64,000 bases of DNA from Lewinellaceae bacterium (lineage in GTDB: Bacteria > Bacteroidota > Bacteroidia > Chitinophagales > Saprospiraceae). Position numbers and translations under genes: made by a program. Numbering within the stretch: the stretch's first letter is position 1; each line of letters opens with the position of its first letter. Shown one piece after another: positions 17,105 through 25,851 of the stretch. The DNA is taken from the NCBI GenBank assembly GCA_020636095.1, contig JACJYN010000005.1, forward strand, positions 62,001 through 126,000. Direction: 5' to 3'. Below the pieces are notes generated by a model, which saw only the letters and a list, made by a program, of their open reading frames with translations, searched no databases and had not been told where the DNA came from.

Positions 17105-20100
17105 TCACCGCACCAAAGCCACCTCGCCGGAGAGCGTCTCCTGCCTTCCGTCCACCAGCGTTATGACTACCTGGTAAACGTAAAGGCCCGGCCCGGCCTG
17201 GCTTCCGTTGGTATTGCCATCCCAGCCGGCATTGCCGGCAGCTTCGTACACCAGCCCGCCCCAGCGGTTGAAAATTTGCACCCTATCGACCGACTGCACG
17301 CCTTTGCCGGGGTACAGCAAAAAACGGTCGTTGCGGCCGTCCTCGTTGGGCGAAAAAGCATTGGGGATGTAAATTTTTGAATTGCTGTCTACTTCAATGC
17401 GCAGGCTGGCCGTGGCCTGGCAACCGTCGCTGTCGGTGAGGGTGAGGAGGTACTCCGTAGTCCGGAGGGGAGCGGCAAAAGGGGAGGGGCAGTCCGTACA
17501 ACTCAGCCCGTCGGTGGTACTCCATTCGAAGGTCTCATCTCCGTCCAGCAGCCGGTTGGATTGAATGTTGAGCAGGGCGCTGTCGCCCAGGCTGAGCGCA
17601 GGCGTACCGGTAGTGATGGACAGGCCAAACGGCTGGGGCTCGGCCAGCGCCAGCGTGAAGGCCGTGTCGCAACCGTTGGCGTCGGCCAGCAGAACGTTAT
17701 AAGCGCCGCCGCTGAGGTTGACAAACAGGCCCTGTTCCTGGACGGGGGCGCCATCCAGGCTAAAGCGGTAGGGGGAGGCGCCGCCGGTGACATTATTCAG
17801 CGCGATGCTGCCACCATCGGGCGCCAGGCAATCAGGATTTGAAATTTCCAGTTCGAAAGACAATGGCGCCAGGATGGGTAACTCCCAGCTGAAGCCGGCG
17901 GTGCAACCGGCGGCGTCTGTAATAGTCACAAAGTACGACCCCCCAGACAGGTTCCCGATGCTGCCGCCTTCTTGGGCAAGAAGATTACCCGAGCCGTCCT
18001 CCCATTCAAAACTAAATGGCGGCTGCCCCTGCTCCACCTCCAGGCTGATGTTGCCATCGGAAGTGCCACAGCCGGGTTCCTGCAGGGTGGCTTCAACAGC
18101 GGGAGTGGGAAGAGGAGACAGGTTGGCCACCTCTGTCGCTATCGTGCATCCATCGGTAGCCAGCAGGAGGAGGGTGGCGGCGGCGTCCAGGGTGAAGCTG
18201 TAGGCAGCGCTGTCCGACAGGTTGTTTCCGTTCTCGTCCTGCCATTCATAAGTCAATCCGGGGCCACCGGCAGCGGAAAGCGTAACGGCGGTGTTGGCGC
18301 AAGCCGGCTCCGCTCCACTGATAGAAAAGGCGAACGGCGCCGGGGCATTCACGTCCACCGTATCAGCAACGGTTCCACAGGCATTGGTAAAAACCAGGAT
18401 ATACGTCCCGGGCTGATCCACCGTCAGGTTGGAGCCTGTAGCGCCGGTATTCCAGTTGTAATCACCGTTGTAAGTGATTGCCGGGGCCAGGGTGAGGCTT
18501 TCTCCGTCGCAGAGGGTAGCGTCAGGGCCGAGCGCCAGCACACTAGACAGGGTAGCCACCAGGATGGTGTCCGTCGCCGAACATTCGTCCTGGGCCACTG
18601 TCACGCTGTAGGCGCCCTCTTCGGTTACCGCAAGGGTGGGGGCGGTGCTGCCATCTTGCCACAAATAGGTAAATCCAGGCCCCAGATCCGAATCGAGGGT
18701 GAGGGTGGCGTTGGCGCACAAGATGGTATCCGGCCCCAAGTCGATCTCGATGCTGGCATTGGCGATGGGGCTGGCCGTGAAAGTGCGGTTGCGCACGTTG
18801 GTCGTGACGGCAGTTTGCCCGGCTTCGTCCGTTTCGTTGAAAGCTCTGGGCGCGACGGCGAGGCTGATGTCGGTAAAAGCCGGCGTTACGGGGCTTACGC
18901 ACAGATTTTGTGCGGCGGCATCGATTTTAGCAACCCGGAGGGATTGCCGTTCTTCGACACCCTGATAGAGAATGGCATAGTGGTTGTCGGTTGTGAGGGT
19001 CAGGTTGTCTCCAAAGTCGCCGCCGGTAGGGAAATGAAGGAATCCGGGTTCGGAAAATTCGCGGCCCCAGATGAGATCGCCGTCCTGGTTCAACTTGAGG
19101 AGGTTGGGCCGTAGATCGTCCGAATTATCCGTATCGGCCCGGGTGTAGAGCACAATATCGGCGCCGTCGACTTGCAGGCCGCCCGGCGAAGCGCTGAAGG
19201 CATAATTCAGGCCGTTGAAGGTGATCGTGGTCAATGCTTCGTCGATGGGCAGCAGGCGCGACCATCGCTCGTCGCCGCCTTCGTCCAGGCGGCTCACAAT
19301 GAGGCCGGTTGCTCCGCTGAGCGGATCATCGGAAAGCTGGGTGGCTTGCAACAATATGATTTCGCCGGAAGGCAGGGGGGCTATCGCCGCGCCGCTATTG
19401 GCGAACCCCTGGTAATCGTAAGTATTGGCCCAGAGGAGGCTGCCGGTATCGCTCAGTTTGACCACCAGGGCATCCTCATTGAACAGTTCTCCGTTGCTGC
19501 CACAGATCAGAAAGCTGCCATCGGGCAGTTGCTGAACGCTGTAGGCAGTCTGTTCCTCATCGTTGGGCAACGTGTACACTTTAGACCACAACTCCTCCCC
19601 GTTGGGGCCGAGTTTGGCAACGAATAAATTGGTTCGAAAAAAATTCAGGTAATGGCCTACCAGCAGATAACCGCCATCGCTGGTAGTGTTGATATCGTAA
19701 ATGCGTTGCAGTTCCTCATCCCCCACGAATCGGGCCCATTCAATCTCGCCATTGGCATCCGCCTTGGCCAGGTAACCATCGAAATACTCGGTGGTGGTGG
19801 TGCCGCCGATGATGAACCCGCCATCCGGGGTACCCTGTATGCCATTCAGAGACTGGAAGGTGCCGGCGTCGTACTCTTTGCTCCAGAGTAATTCGCCCTG
19901 GGCATTCAGGCGCAGCACCAGCCCGTCGCTGGCGTTGATGTCATTGGTGGTAGCAGTACGGTCGACGGTGGCCAGTACCCAAAGCCCTCCGTTTTCAGCC
20001 GCCGCAATATCGGCTATGACTACCGAATCGTTTTCGGCATGGGTGTAGAGGGCTTCAAAAGCCTGCCCGAAGAGGAAGGAGGGGCAGGCGGCCAGGCAAA

Positions 20101-20146
20101 ATATGAGGATGGACAGGGAATGAATCGAGCGGGAGATTAGGTTCAT
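17105..20146 (-). CDS. Secreted propeller/SprB-repeat protein with T9SS type B sorting domain
   Basis: 1013 residues. A signal peptide ends PSFLFG-Q. Residues about 30-400 form repeats of the type GGFIIGGTTTTEYFDGYLAK / DGGYLLVGHYLNFFRTNLFV, each with a LLWSKxY-like strand, expected to fold as a beta-propeller. Then come PKD/Ig-like segments beginning DLGPDTILC and ALGPDATLC, two SprB-like repeats (GTSDGNISLEVEQGQPPF; PDGGSIALNNVTGGASPYRF), and a C-terminal CHU_C domain with IPNAFSPNEDGRNDRF near 920. The same layout as other Saprospiria surface proteins: exported through the type IX system and attached to or shed from the surface. It shares its C-terminal type with the giant protein at 2084-7522. 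Confidence 0.88.
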   Translation of the reverse strand: MNLISRSIHSLSILIFCLAACPSFLFGQAFEALYTHAENDSVVIADIAAAENGGLWVLATVDRTATTNDINASDGLVLRLNAQGELLWSKEYDAGTFQSLNGIQGTPDGGFIIGGTTTTEYFDGYLAKADANGEIEWARFVGDEELQRIYDINTTSDGGYLLVGHYLNFFRTNLFVAKLGPNGEELWSKVYTLPNDEEQTAYSVQQLPDGSFLICGSNGELFNEDALVVKLSDTGSLLWANTYDYQGFANSGAAIAPLPSGEIILLQATQLSDDPLSGATGLIVSRLDEGGDERWSRLLPIDEALTTITFNGLNYAFSASPGGLQVDGADIVLYTRADTDNSDDLRPNLLKLNQDGDLIWGREFSEPGFLHFPTGGDFGDNLTLTTDNHYAILYQGVEERQSLRVAKIDAAAQNLCVSPVTPAFTDISLAVAPRAFNETDEAGQTAVTTNVRNRTFTASPIANASIEIDLGPDTILCANATLTLDSDLGPGFTYLWQDGSTAPTLAVTEEGAYSVTVAQDECSATDTILVATLSSVLALGPDATLCDGESLTLAPAITYNGDYNWNTGATGSNLTVDQPGTYILVFTNACGTVADTVDVNAPAPFAFSISGAEPACANTAVTLSAAGGPGLTYEWQDENGNNLSDSAAYSFTLDAAATLLLLATDGCTIATEVANLSPLPTPAVEATLQEPGCGTSDGNISLEVEQGQPPFSFEWEDGSGNLLAQEGGSIGNLSGGSYFVTITDAAGCTAGFSWELPILAPLSFELEISNPDCLAPDGGSIALNNVTGGASPYRFSLDGAPVQEQGLFVNLSGGAYNVLLADANGCDTAFTLALAEPQPFGLSITTGTPALSLGDSALLNIQSNRLLDGDETFEWSTTDGLSCTDCPSPFAAPLRTTEYLLTLTDSDGCQATASLRIEVDSNSKIYIPNAFSPNEDGRNDRFLLYPGKGVQSVDRVQIFNRWGGLVYEAAGNAGWDGNTNGSQAGPGLYVYQVVITLVDGRQETLSGEVALVR

Positions 20147-20404
20147 GTTGCTGTTTGCGAATTGGTGTCAGGAATGATTTTGTGTTTTCAACAAATCACA
20201 GCAAAATGGTTTGCAAAAACAGGCGGCGAATGCAATTATTTGAAGGGGAAATTGCTTTCTTGTCAAAAGTTTGTCATTCCTGCTCCTCTCTGGTGGGCCA
20301 GGCTTCCGCCAAAACTCACCCCCTGCGTTAAGAACTGTTAAAAAATGGGGGATTCTGCCGGATAAGCCTATTTTAGCCTCACTAACACACCAAAACACGC
20401 TGAA

Positions 20405-20554
20405 ATGCCAACGCCCGACACCAACTTTGACCCACAGGATGACGAATCCCCCCCGGCTTTTTTCAGGAGCTGGAGCCAGATGTACGCCCTCGTACTCATT
20501 CTTCATGCCATCATCATCACCTTGTTTTATATCTTTACCCATGCTTATTCCTGA
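20405..20554 (+). CDS. Small single-pass membrane protein preceding the symporter
   Basis: 49 residues from the ATG at 20405 to the TGA at 20552-20554. An acidic, proline-rich N-terminus (DTNFDPQDDESPPAFFRSW) leads into one hydrophobic helix (MYALVLILHAIIITLFYIF) and ends THAYS. It lies 43 bp upstream of the sodium:solute symporter on the same strand. Short one-helix proteins are known as accessory partners of some SSS-family carriers, and this one is placed and shaped like such a subunit. The longer minus-strand frame over the same bases is not protein-like. Function is inferred from context only. Confidence 0.7.
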   Translation: MPTPDTNFDPQDDESPPAFFRSWSQMYALVLILHAIIITLFYIFTHAYS

Positions 20555-20597
20555 TCCTGGCGTCAGCAATAACACTATAACCCTATAGCAATATAGC

Positions 20598-22316
20598 ATG
20601 AGCATTTTAGATTGGATCGTGATGTTAGGGACGCTGCTGGGCATTGTGGCCTACGGCGTCTGGAAAACCCGCAACATAGCCAGCGTACAGAGTTACCTGT
20701 TAGGCGACCGCGACCTGCCGTGGTGGACGATCGGCCTGTCGGTCATGGCCACTCAGGCCAGCGCCATTACCTTTTTGTCAACCCCCGGACAGGCCTACGA
20801 GGACGGCATGCGTTTCGCCCAGTTCTACTTCGGCCTGCCGGTGGCGATGGTCATTCTCTGCATTTTCGTACTGCCCCTCTATTACCGCCTCAAAGTATAT
20901 ACCGCCTACGAGTACCTGGAGGGCCGTTTCGATTTGAAAACCCGGACGCTGACCGCCCTGTTTTTCCTCATCCAGCGAGGGCTGGCCGCGGGCCTGACCA
21001 TTTACGCGCCGGCCATCATCCTGTCCACCATTCTGGGCTGGAGCCTCAACTGGACGATCTTTTTCATCGGGCTGGTAGTCATTTTTTACACCGTCATGGG
21101 CGGCACCAAGGCGGTGAGCGTTACCCAAAAGCAGCAGATGATCGTCATCCTGTCGGGCATGTTCATCGCTGCGGTCATTCTATTGCTGCAGCTGCCGGAG
21201 AACATCAAATTCGGAGATGCGGTGAGCATAGCCGGCAAGATGGGCAAGCTCAATGTGGTGGATTTCGAGTTCGACCTCAGCAACCGCTACAACTTCTGGT
21301 CGGGTATGCTGGGCGGGGTATTCCTGTTTATGTCCTACTTCGGTACGGACCAGTCGCAGGTGCAGCGCTATCTCAGCGGCAAGTCGTTGACTGAAAGCCG
21401 CCTGGGGTTGCTGTTCAATGGCATACTCAAGGTGCCCATGCAGTTTCTGGTGCTCTTTGTGGGCATCCTGGTCTTTGTTTTTTTCCACTTCGAACAGCCG
21501 CCGATCCACTTCAATACGGCCAACATGGAGAAGCTGGAAGGCACCGTTTATGAACGCGAGCTGGACAACTTGCAGGCGCAGCACAACACCCTTTTTCTGG
21601 AACAACGGCAGGAATCGGAATACCTGATCGAAGCCATCCGCCAGGACGATGAGGCGGCGGTTGACAGATCTCAGCAGCGCATGCAGGAACTCTCGTCCAA
21701 GGACAAGGAGATTCGCAAAGGAGTGGATGACCTCATACTCCAGGCCGACCCGGGCGCCAAACTGGAAGACCGGGATTACATCTTTATCACTTTCGTGACC
21801 AACTACCTGCCCATCGGGCTGGTGGGCTTACTATTGGCGGTGATCTTCTCGGCGGCCATGTCGTCCACCTCTTCCGAGCTGAACGCGCTGGCCACTACCA
21901 CGGTCATCGATATTTACCGGCGGAGCTTCGTTAAAAATAAGACCGACCGCCACTACCTCAACGCTTCCAAGGCCTTCACCGTGCTATGGGGCTGTATCGC
22001 CCTCTTCTTTGCCGCCACGGCCGGCCTGTTCGAGAACCTGATCCAGGCGGTCAACATTATCGGCTCGCTTTTCTACGGCCCCATTCTGGGCATTTTCATG
22101 GTGGCCTTTTTTATGAAAAGCATTGGCGCCCGGGCGGTTTTCATTGCCGCCCTGATCGGAGAGGCGCTCGTGCTGGGGCTTTACTGGGCCAACGGGCAGG
22201 ATTACTGGCTGCTCATTGGAGACACCTGGCATGTGCTAAAGATCGCCTACCTCTGGTTCAACCCCATTGGGTGTTTGTTGGTGATGGGGATTGCCTGGGG
22301 GATGGAGCGGAGGTAA
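20598..22316 (+). CDS. Sodium:solute symporter (SSS family)
   Basis: 572 residues with about 13 membrane helices. Family features: SYLLGDRDLPWWTIGLSVMA with TQASAITFLSTPG in helices 1-2, VMGGTKAVSVTQKQQMIVI in the middle, and SSTSSELNALATTTVIDIY, a serine-rich sodium-site-like stretch, in a late helix. A charged, coiled-coil-like insert of about 90 residues (around 305-395) separates two late helices; such cytosolic inserts are usual in Bacteroidota members. It uses the sodium gradient to import a solute (sugar, sialic acid, proline and monocarboxylate carriers share this fold), but the substrate is not readable. The 49-residue membrane protein upstream is a probable partner. Confidence 0.9.
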   Translation: MSILDWIVMLGTLLGIVAYGVWKTRNIASVQSYLLGDRDLPWWTIGLSVMATQASAITFLSTPGQAYEDGMRFAQFYFGLPVAMVILCIFVLPLYYRLKVYTAYEYLEGRFDLKTRTLTALFFLIQRGLAAGLTIYAPAIILSTILGWSLNWTIFFIGLVVIFYTVMGGTKAVSVTQKQQMIVILSGMFIAAVILLLQLPENIKFGDAVSIAGKMGKLNVVDFEFDLSNRYNFWSGMLGGVFLFMSYFGTDQSQVQRYLSGKSLTESRLGLLFNGILKVPMQFLVLFVGILVFVFFHFEQPPIHFNTANMEKLEGTVYERELDNLQAQHNTLFLEQRQESEYLIEAIRQDDEAAVDRSQQRMQELSSKDKEIRKGVDDLILQADPGAKLEDRDYIFITFVTNYLPIGLVGLLLAVIFSAAMSSTSSELNALATTTVIDIYRRSFVKNKTDRHYLNASKAFTVLWGCIALFFAATAGLFENLIQAVNIIGSLFYGPILGIFMVAFFMKSIGARAVFIAALIGEALVLGLYWANGQDYWLLIGDTWHVLKIAYLWFNPIGCLLVMGIAWGMERR

Positions 22317-22435
22317 GGGGGCTCTGGGGGGCAGTGTATTGGTTCCCAATTTTTTCTATATTGGGTTCTAATAAAGTACCATGGCGACGGCGCGTGGTTC
22401 AAATATTTACAACACCAAAACTCAAACCGAATACT

Positions 22436-24514
22436 ATGTCTCTGATGCTCGATCTGGCCGAACTGGATGATGAAATTGTTGACTTTCCAGCAATACCTGC
22501 TAACCCCATCGATTATGAAACCCTGAACTTATTCTTCCGCAAACAAGGGGAGCAAGTTTTTATTGAGGCGGCCGGCCCGGGAGGGGAGCGGGTGGAGGTG
22601 CCCACGGACGACCTGGCCCGGGAGGGGAAGGAAATCAGTGGAGATACCCTGGGGGCAGCCCTGATGCCTGGTAATGTTTTGAAGATTTACGCCGGGTTGC
22701 TGCAAAAAGTGGCGGGAAGCGGGAAGGGGCTGCGCATCCAGCTGGATTTTCCCGGAGCAGCGGCTCCGCTTGCGCATCTACCCTGGGAAAAGGCCCGGAT
22801 TGGGGGGCAGACCATTGTTGCCGACCCTCGGCTGAGCATCGTGCGGACCGTCTCTTCCCCTATTCCGGCATTGCCATTTGAAGCCAGTCAGAAACCCTAC
22901 CGTATTTTGATGGTATTGGCGAACCCTCAATTTTATTTAAGGGGCGGGGAAAAAAAGCCGTTGCATGAACTCAAGCTGGATGAGGACTACAAGCGGGTTA
23001 AGGAAGCGGTTCAACCCCTGGTGGAGGAAGGCCTGCTCGAATTGATATTATTGCAGGAAGGAGAGGCTTCACTGGAAAATGTCGCCAGGATCATCAATGA
23101 AAAGGAAATACATAGTCTTTTTTTCTCGGGAAATGGCGTGATAGGACGTTTCGAAGATTCGCCGGAAGAAGTGCGAGCGGGGTATCTCTTGTTTGACAGC
23201 CCTTCGCGGGAGGCGAAGGTTATTTCCGGCAGCCAACTCATTCAGGCAGCCGGCCTTTCCCGGGAAAAGGCCGGCGTGCGGATGGTTTTTCTCAGTGCCT
23301 GCCACACTGCATACGGAAAAAATGGAGGAGAAGGAGTGGCTGAAGCCTTACTGCGTGCGGGCGTTCCTTCTGTGGTGGCATTCAACACCGTCGTTTTTGA
23401 TCAGGTGATCAGCAATTTCATCGGCGCTTTTTTCGCCGCGCTCATTGAAAAGAATTCGTTGGAACTGGCAATGTTTGCGGGCAGAAAAGTGATTTCGGAA
23501 ACCGCCGGAATACCCAATGCTTCCTGGTCGGACCCGATTCTTTTCTCCCGGGTCCGGGAAGGGAAGAAGGTGTTTGCCGGCGAGTTGGTCGGTAAAGTGG
23601 CAACCTATGTGAACGATCAGGGAAAGCTGGAAGTCATGGAGCAGAAAGGAGGCCAATCGGCTATCGAACTGTTCAACCAGTTATTGAAAAGCCTGGCCGG
23701 GCGGCTGGAAAAAATCGGTGATTCCGAGAACTATGCCATTGCTCAAAACCTGATCACCAAAGCCAACCGGGAGTTGCGCACCAACCCGGATTTGTCTATT
23801 GATATTCTATCCGACGCATCGCTTCATGTGGCCCGGGCCCTAAAAGAGGAAGAGGCTGAAAGAATTCGTATTGAAAACAATAGAAAGAAACAGCTGGAAG
23901 CGGCTTTTGCCAGACAAACACTGCTGAAAAAGAAGATACAGCAACGCAGCATTGTTTTGGGCATGGCGGGGATCATGTTTGTTCTTATCGGTGTTTTAAG
24001 CGCCTTTTTAGATGGAAAAGCGGAGATAGGCGTGCTCGGGTTGCCTCTGCCGGTTGTGCTGTGGAGTTTCATCGGCGGTATTGGCGCTACCCTCTATGCC
24101 TTCGTAGGCACTCAGCAGCAGGTTGAAAATGAGCCCTTCCGTTTGGATTGGCTGATCGGCCGCCCCCTGGTCGGGGTCATTATGGGGTGTGTCGTTTACC
24201 TGGCGGTGGCCACCAGCATCAGCGCGTTGACTTCGGCGGAAGTTTCCCCGGGCAGCTCTTACAATGAAGGCGCCAAGCCTTATCTCCTATGGGCGCTGGC
24301 TTTTCTCGGCGGCTTTAGCGATAAATTTGCCCTCTTGCTCTTTGATAACCTGGTTGGCAAATATACCTCCGGTGGACGGGAAGATATTTCAAATGATTCG
24401 AATCAGAATCCGGCTGCAACGCAGGAACCTGAAGCCTCCATCGCTCAAAACCCACCGGCGGAAGTGGAAGAAAAAAAGGCGCTTGCGCCCGACGACAATG
24501 GCCTGGTGCGCTAA
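22436..24514 (+). CDS. CHAT-domain membrane protein with altered catalytic histidine
   Basis: About 692 residues from the ATG at 22436 (MSLMLDLAELDDEIVDFPAI); the much longer upstream frame is a shadow of the symporter gene. Residues about 60-140 hold a small beta-rich domain. A CHAT (caspase/separase-like) protease domain spans about 155-365, with the cysteine in VFLSACHTA at 289. Where CHAT proteins carry the catalytic His-Gly, this one reads FFSGNG with asparagine at 233, so it may be inactive or bind rather than cut. A charged helix (about 395-500) leads to four membrane segments (about 510-660) and a polar tail. It stands about 1.3 kb before the caspase-nuclease operon, suggesting a membrane sensor or effector of the same island. 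Link to the operon is inference. Confidence 0.75.
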   Translation: MSLMLDLAELDDEIVDFPAIPANPIDYETLNLFFRKQGEQVFIEAAGPGGERVEVPTDDLAREGKEISGDTLGAALMPGNVLKIYAGLLQKVAGSGKGLRIQLDFPGAAAPLAHLPWEKARIGGQTIVADPRLSIVRTVSSPIPALPFEASQKPYRILMVLANPQFYLRGGEKKPLHELKLDEDYKRVKEAVQPLVEEGLLELILLQEGEASLENVARIINEKEIHSLFFSGNGVIGRFEDSPEEVRAGYLLFDSPSREAKVISGSQLIQAAGLSREKAGVRMVFLSACHTAYGKNGGEGVAEALLRAGVPSVVAFNTVVFDQVISNFIGAFFAALIEKNSLELAMFAGRKVISETAGIPNASWSDPILFSRVREGKKVFAGELVGKVATYVNDQGKLEVMEQKGGQSAIELFNQLLKSLAGRLEKIGDSENYAIAQNLITKANRELRTNPDLSIDILSDASLHVARALKEEEAERIRIENNRKKQLEAAFARQTLLKKKIQQRSIVLGMAGIMFVLIGVLSAFLDGKAEIGVLGLPLPVVLWSFIGGIGATLYAFVGTQQQVENEPFRLDWLIGRPLVGVIMGCVVYLAVATSISALTSAEVSPGSSYNEGAKPYLLWALAFLGGFSDKFALLLFDNLVGKYTSGGREDISNDSNQNPAATQEPEASIAQNPPAEVEEKKALAPDDNGLVR

Positions 24515-24541
24515 AGATGGAGTAGGGAGGGGCGTCTCTTG

Positions 24542-24745
24542 AGAGTATGTTTGGAGGCCAAACTTTGAGCTGCAAAGGCCACTTTTTTGATGATCCATCG
24601 TTGCTTTTTTTCCCGCTTTTCGAGAAAAGCGGGATACCTAAGGGTATGCTCTTCTGCCAAAGGCATGGCTTCGCCAAAAAAGACGCCTTGTCTCATCAAA
24701 AAATTGACACTTTTCGCTATCAAATCCGGCCTCCAAACATACTCT
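24542..24745. repeat. Inverted-repeat intergenic element B (204 bp)
   Basis: Perfect 18-bp terminal inverted repeats: AGAGTATGTTTGGAGGCC at 24542-24559 and its complement at 24728-24745. Inside are nested hairpins: TTTTTTGATGA with TCATCAAAAAA, CCCGCTTTTC with GAAAAGCGGG, and a central ATACC-TAAG-GGTAT. The nested architecture matches the 160-bp elements but the core wording is only weakly shared. No open frame, so no transposase. It fills most of the 24515-24914 gap. Confidence 0.75.
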
Positions 24746-24837
24746 GAGTTGTTTGTTGGCGCATTGTTCCTTCAGGAGGGAGCCGCCAAATGGTTGGGCT
24801 GAACAGGCCTAATGATAGAATAGCCCCCCCCAAACAG

Positions 24838-24865
24838 AAAAAGCCCCGGTTGCCCGGAGCTTTTT
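24838..24865. terminator. Intrinsic terminator for the RRM gene
   Basis: AAAAAGCCCCGG pairs with CCGGAGCTTTTT around a four-base loop, with A- and T-runs on the two sides. It sits 50 bp past the stop of the minus-strand RRM gene and could also stop plus-strand transcripts. Confidence 0.85.
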
Positions 24866-24914
24866 CTCTTAAAGTTCTATTATGTGAGGAGCATTGATTA
24901 GATGCTCCCTGCCA

Positions 24915-25238
24915 TTAATATCGCTTATTGTAGCCGCCGCCGCCGCCATTGCCGCCACGGTTGTAGCCACCGCCACCGCCGCCGCCGCCTCTGCTTTCGC
25001 GGGGTTCAGCTTCCTTCACTACGATGGTGCGTCCGTCCAGTTCCTGGTCGTTCAGGCCATCAATAGCGGCCTGTCCTTCCTCGTCGTTGGGCATTTCTAC
25101 AAAGCCGAAGCCTTTAGACTTGCCGGTGAACTTGTCCATGATGATTTTCACGGAATCGACGCTTCCATACTCCTCGAAAGAATCCTGAAGGTCATCTTCG
25201 TGAGTGTCGTAGTTTAATTTTGCAACAAAAATATTCAT
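24915..25238 (-). CDS. RRM-type RNA-binding protein with glycine-rich tail
   Basis: 107 residues. One RNA-recognition motif fills residues 1-78: RNP2 is NIFVAKLNY at the start and RNP1 is SKGFGFVEM at about 41-49. A glycine/arginine tail (RESRGGGGGGGGYNRGG) ends NKRY. This matches the cyanobacterial/Bacteroidota glycine-rich RNA-binding proteins, cold- or stress-related RNA chaperones that bind single-stranded RNA in the cytosol. An A-rich leader holds a small hairpin (TCCGC/GCGGA at 25258-25272) about 20 nt before the start, which could be a temperature- or protein-sensitive control site. Flanked by palindromic elements on both sides; it probably belongs to housekeeping rather than to the caspase island. 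Confidence 0.92.
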   Translation of the reverse strand: MNIFVAKLNYDTHEDDLQDSFEEYGSVDSVKIIMDKFTGKSKGFGFVEMPNDEEGQAAIDGLNDQELDGRTIVVKEAEPRESRGGGGGGGGYNRGGNGGGGGYNKRY

Positions 25239-25851
25239 AAAAAAAATGAAATTGAGCTCCGCTTGACGCGGAAAAGTTAAAAGATAAAAAACCGGAAAAA
25301 ACTAAGGGAGGATAAAAGAAAATGAGAAGCAAAATACGATTAGCCTGAACACTTAATTAATTCGGATACAATGATACGGTAAAAATATCATATTGTATGC
25401 TTTATAGACGATTTAATTTCTTAAAGTCACATTGGAAGGGTGCTTTTTTTAATATGGTTCGTATTTATACCACAAACAGAAGCATTCATGGCGCCAATTT
25501 CGGCATTATGGTTTTTGGGCGAGGCAGTTGCATTGCCTCTGTGAGCCTCCCGGCCGCAATACCGGAACACCGTACAACCGAAATACCTAAATAGATGCCA
25601 TTTAGGGCCCGGCGAAGAATAACTTCCCCATTTGATGCCGATCTTTTGCCGCTGTACTGCGTTGCTCATCACTTGCGTAGCTGGGCTATGCGCGTTCTTC
25701 GCGCCTTGTCCAGCGACAAAATCTCTGGCCTGAAACGGGGAACTTATTTTTCTCCGGCCCCTTATGTATGAATTAGCCTGGCATCCATTAACTTTATGGA
25801 GAGTTGAATTTGGTGCAGTTGTTCTGAGTTCTTAAAATAGTTACTATTTGC
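25239..25851. other. Gene-free stretch before the caspase operon
   Basis: About 610 bp holding the divergent control regions of the RRM gene and the WD40-caspase operon. It contains one palindromic element (25605-25761) and a glycine-like, AT-rich segment near 25370-25460. Opposing short frames of 65-81 codons near 25400-25670 do not look like proteins. A clear promoter could not be placed; the last 25 bases before the operon start (AAATAGTTACTATTTGC) are AT-rich and include an imperfect TAxxTTTG-like box. Confidence 0.4.
25605..25761. repeat. Palindromic intergenic element, copy C (157 bp)
   Basis: Left arm GGGCCCGGCGAAGAATAACT plus TCCCC (25605-25629) pairs imperfectly (about 20 of 25) with the right arm at 25737-25761. 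The core reads CTGCGTTGCTC, then CGTAGCTGGGCTATGCG, then TTCTTCGCGCCTTG. The same three words, in the same order, recur in the copies at 44833 and 45095. The left arm is repeated without its partner at about 33254-33286. Confidence 0.8.

Noticed and set aside
21986..22435. 150-codon N-terminal extension of the CHAT protein
   Set aside because: It is out-of-frame translation of the symporter gene, rich in arginine, histidine and glycine; the ATG at 22436 starts natural sequence.
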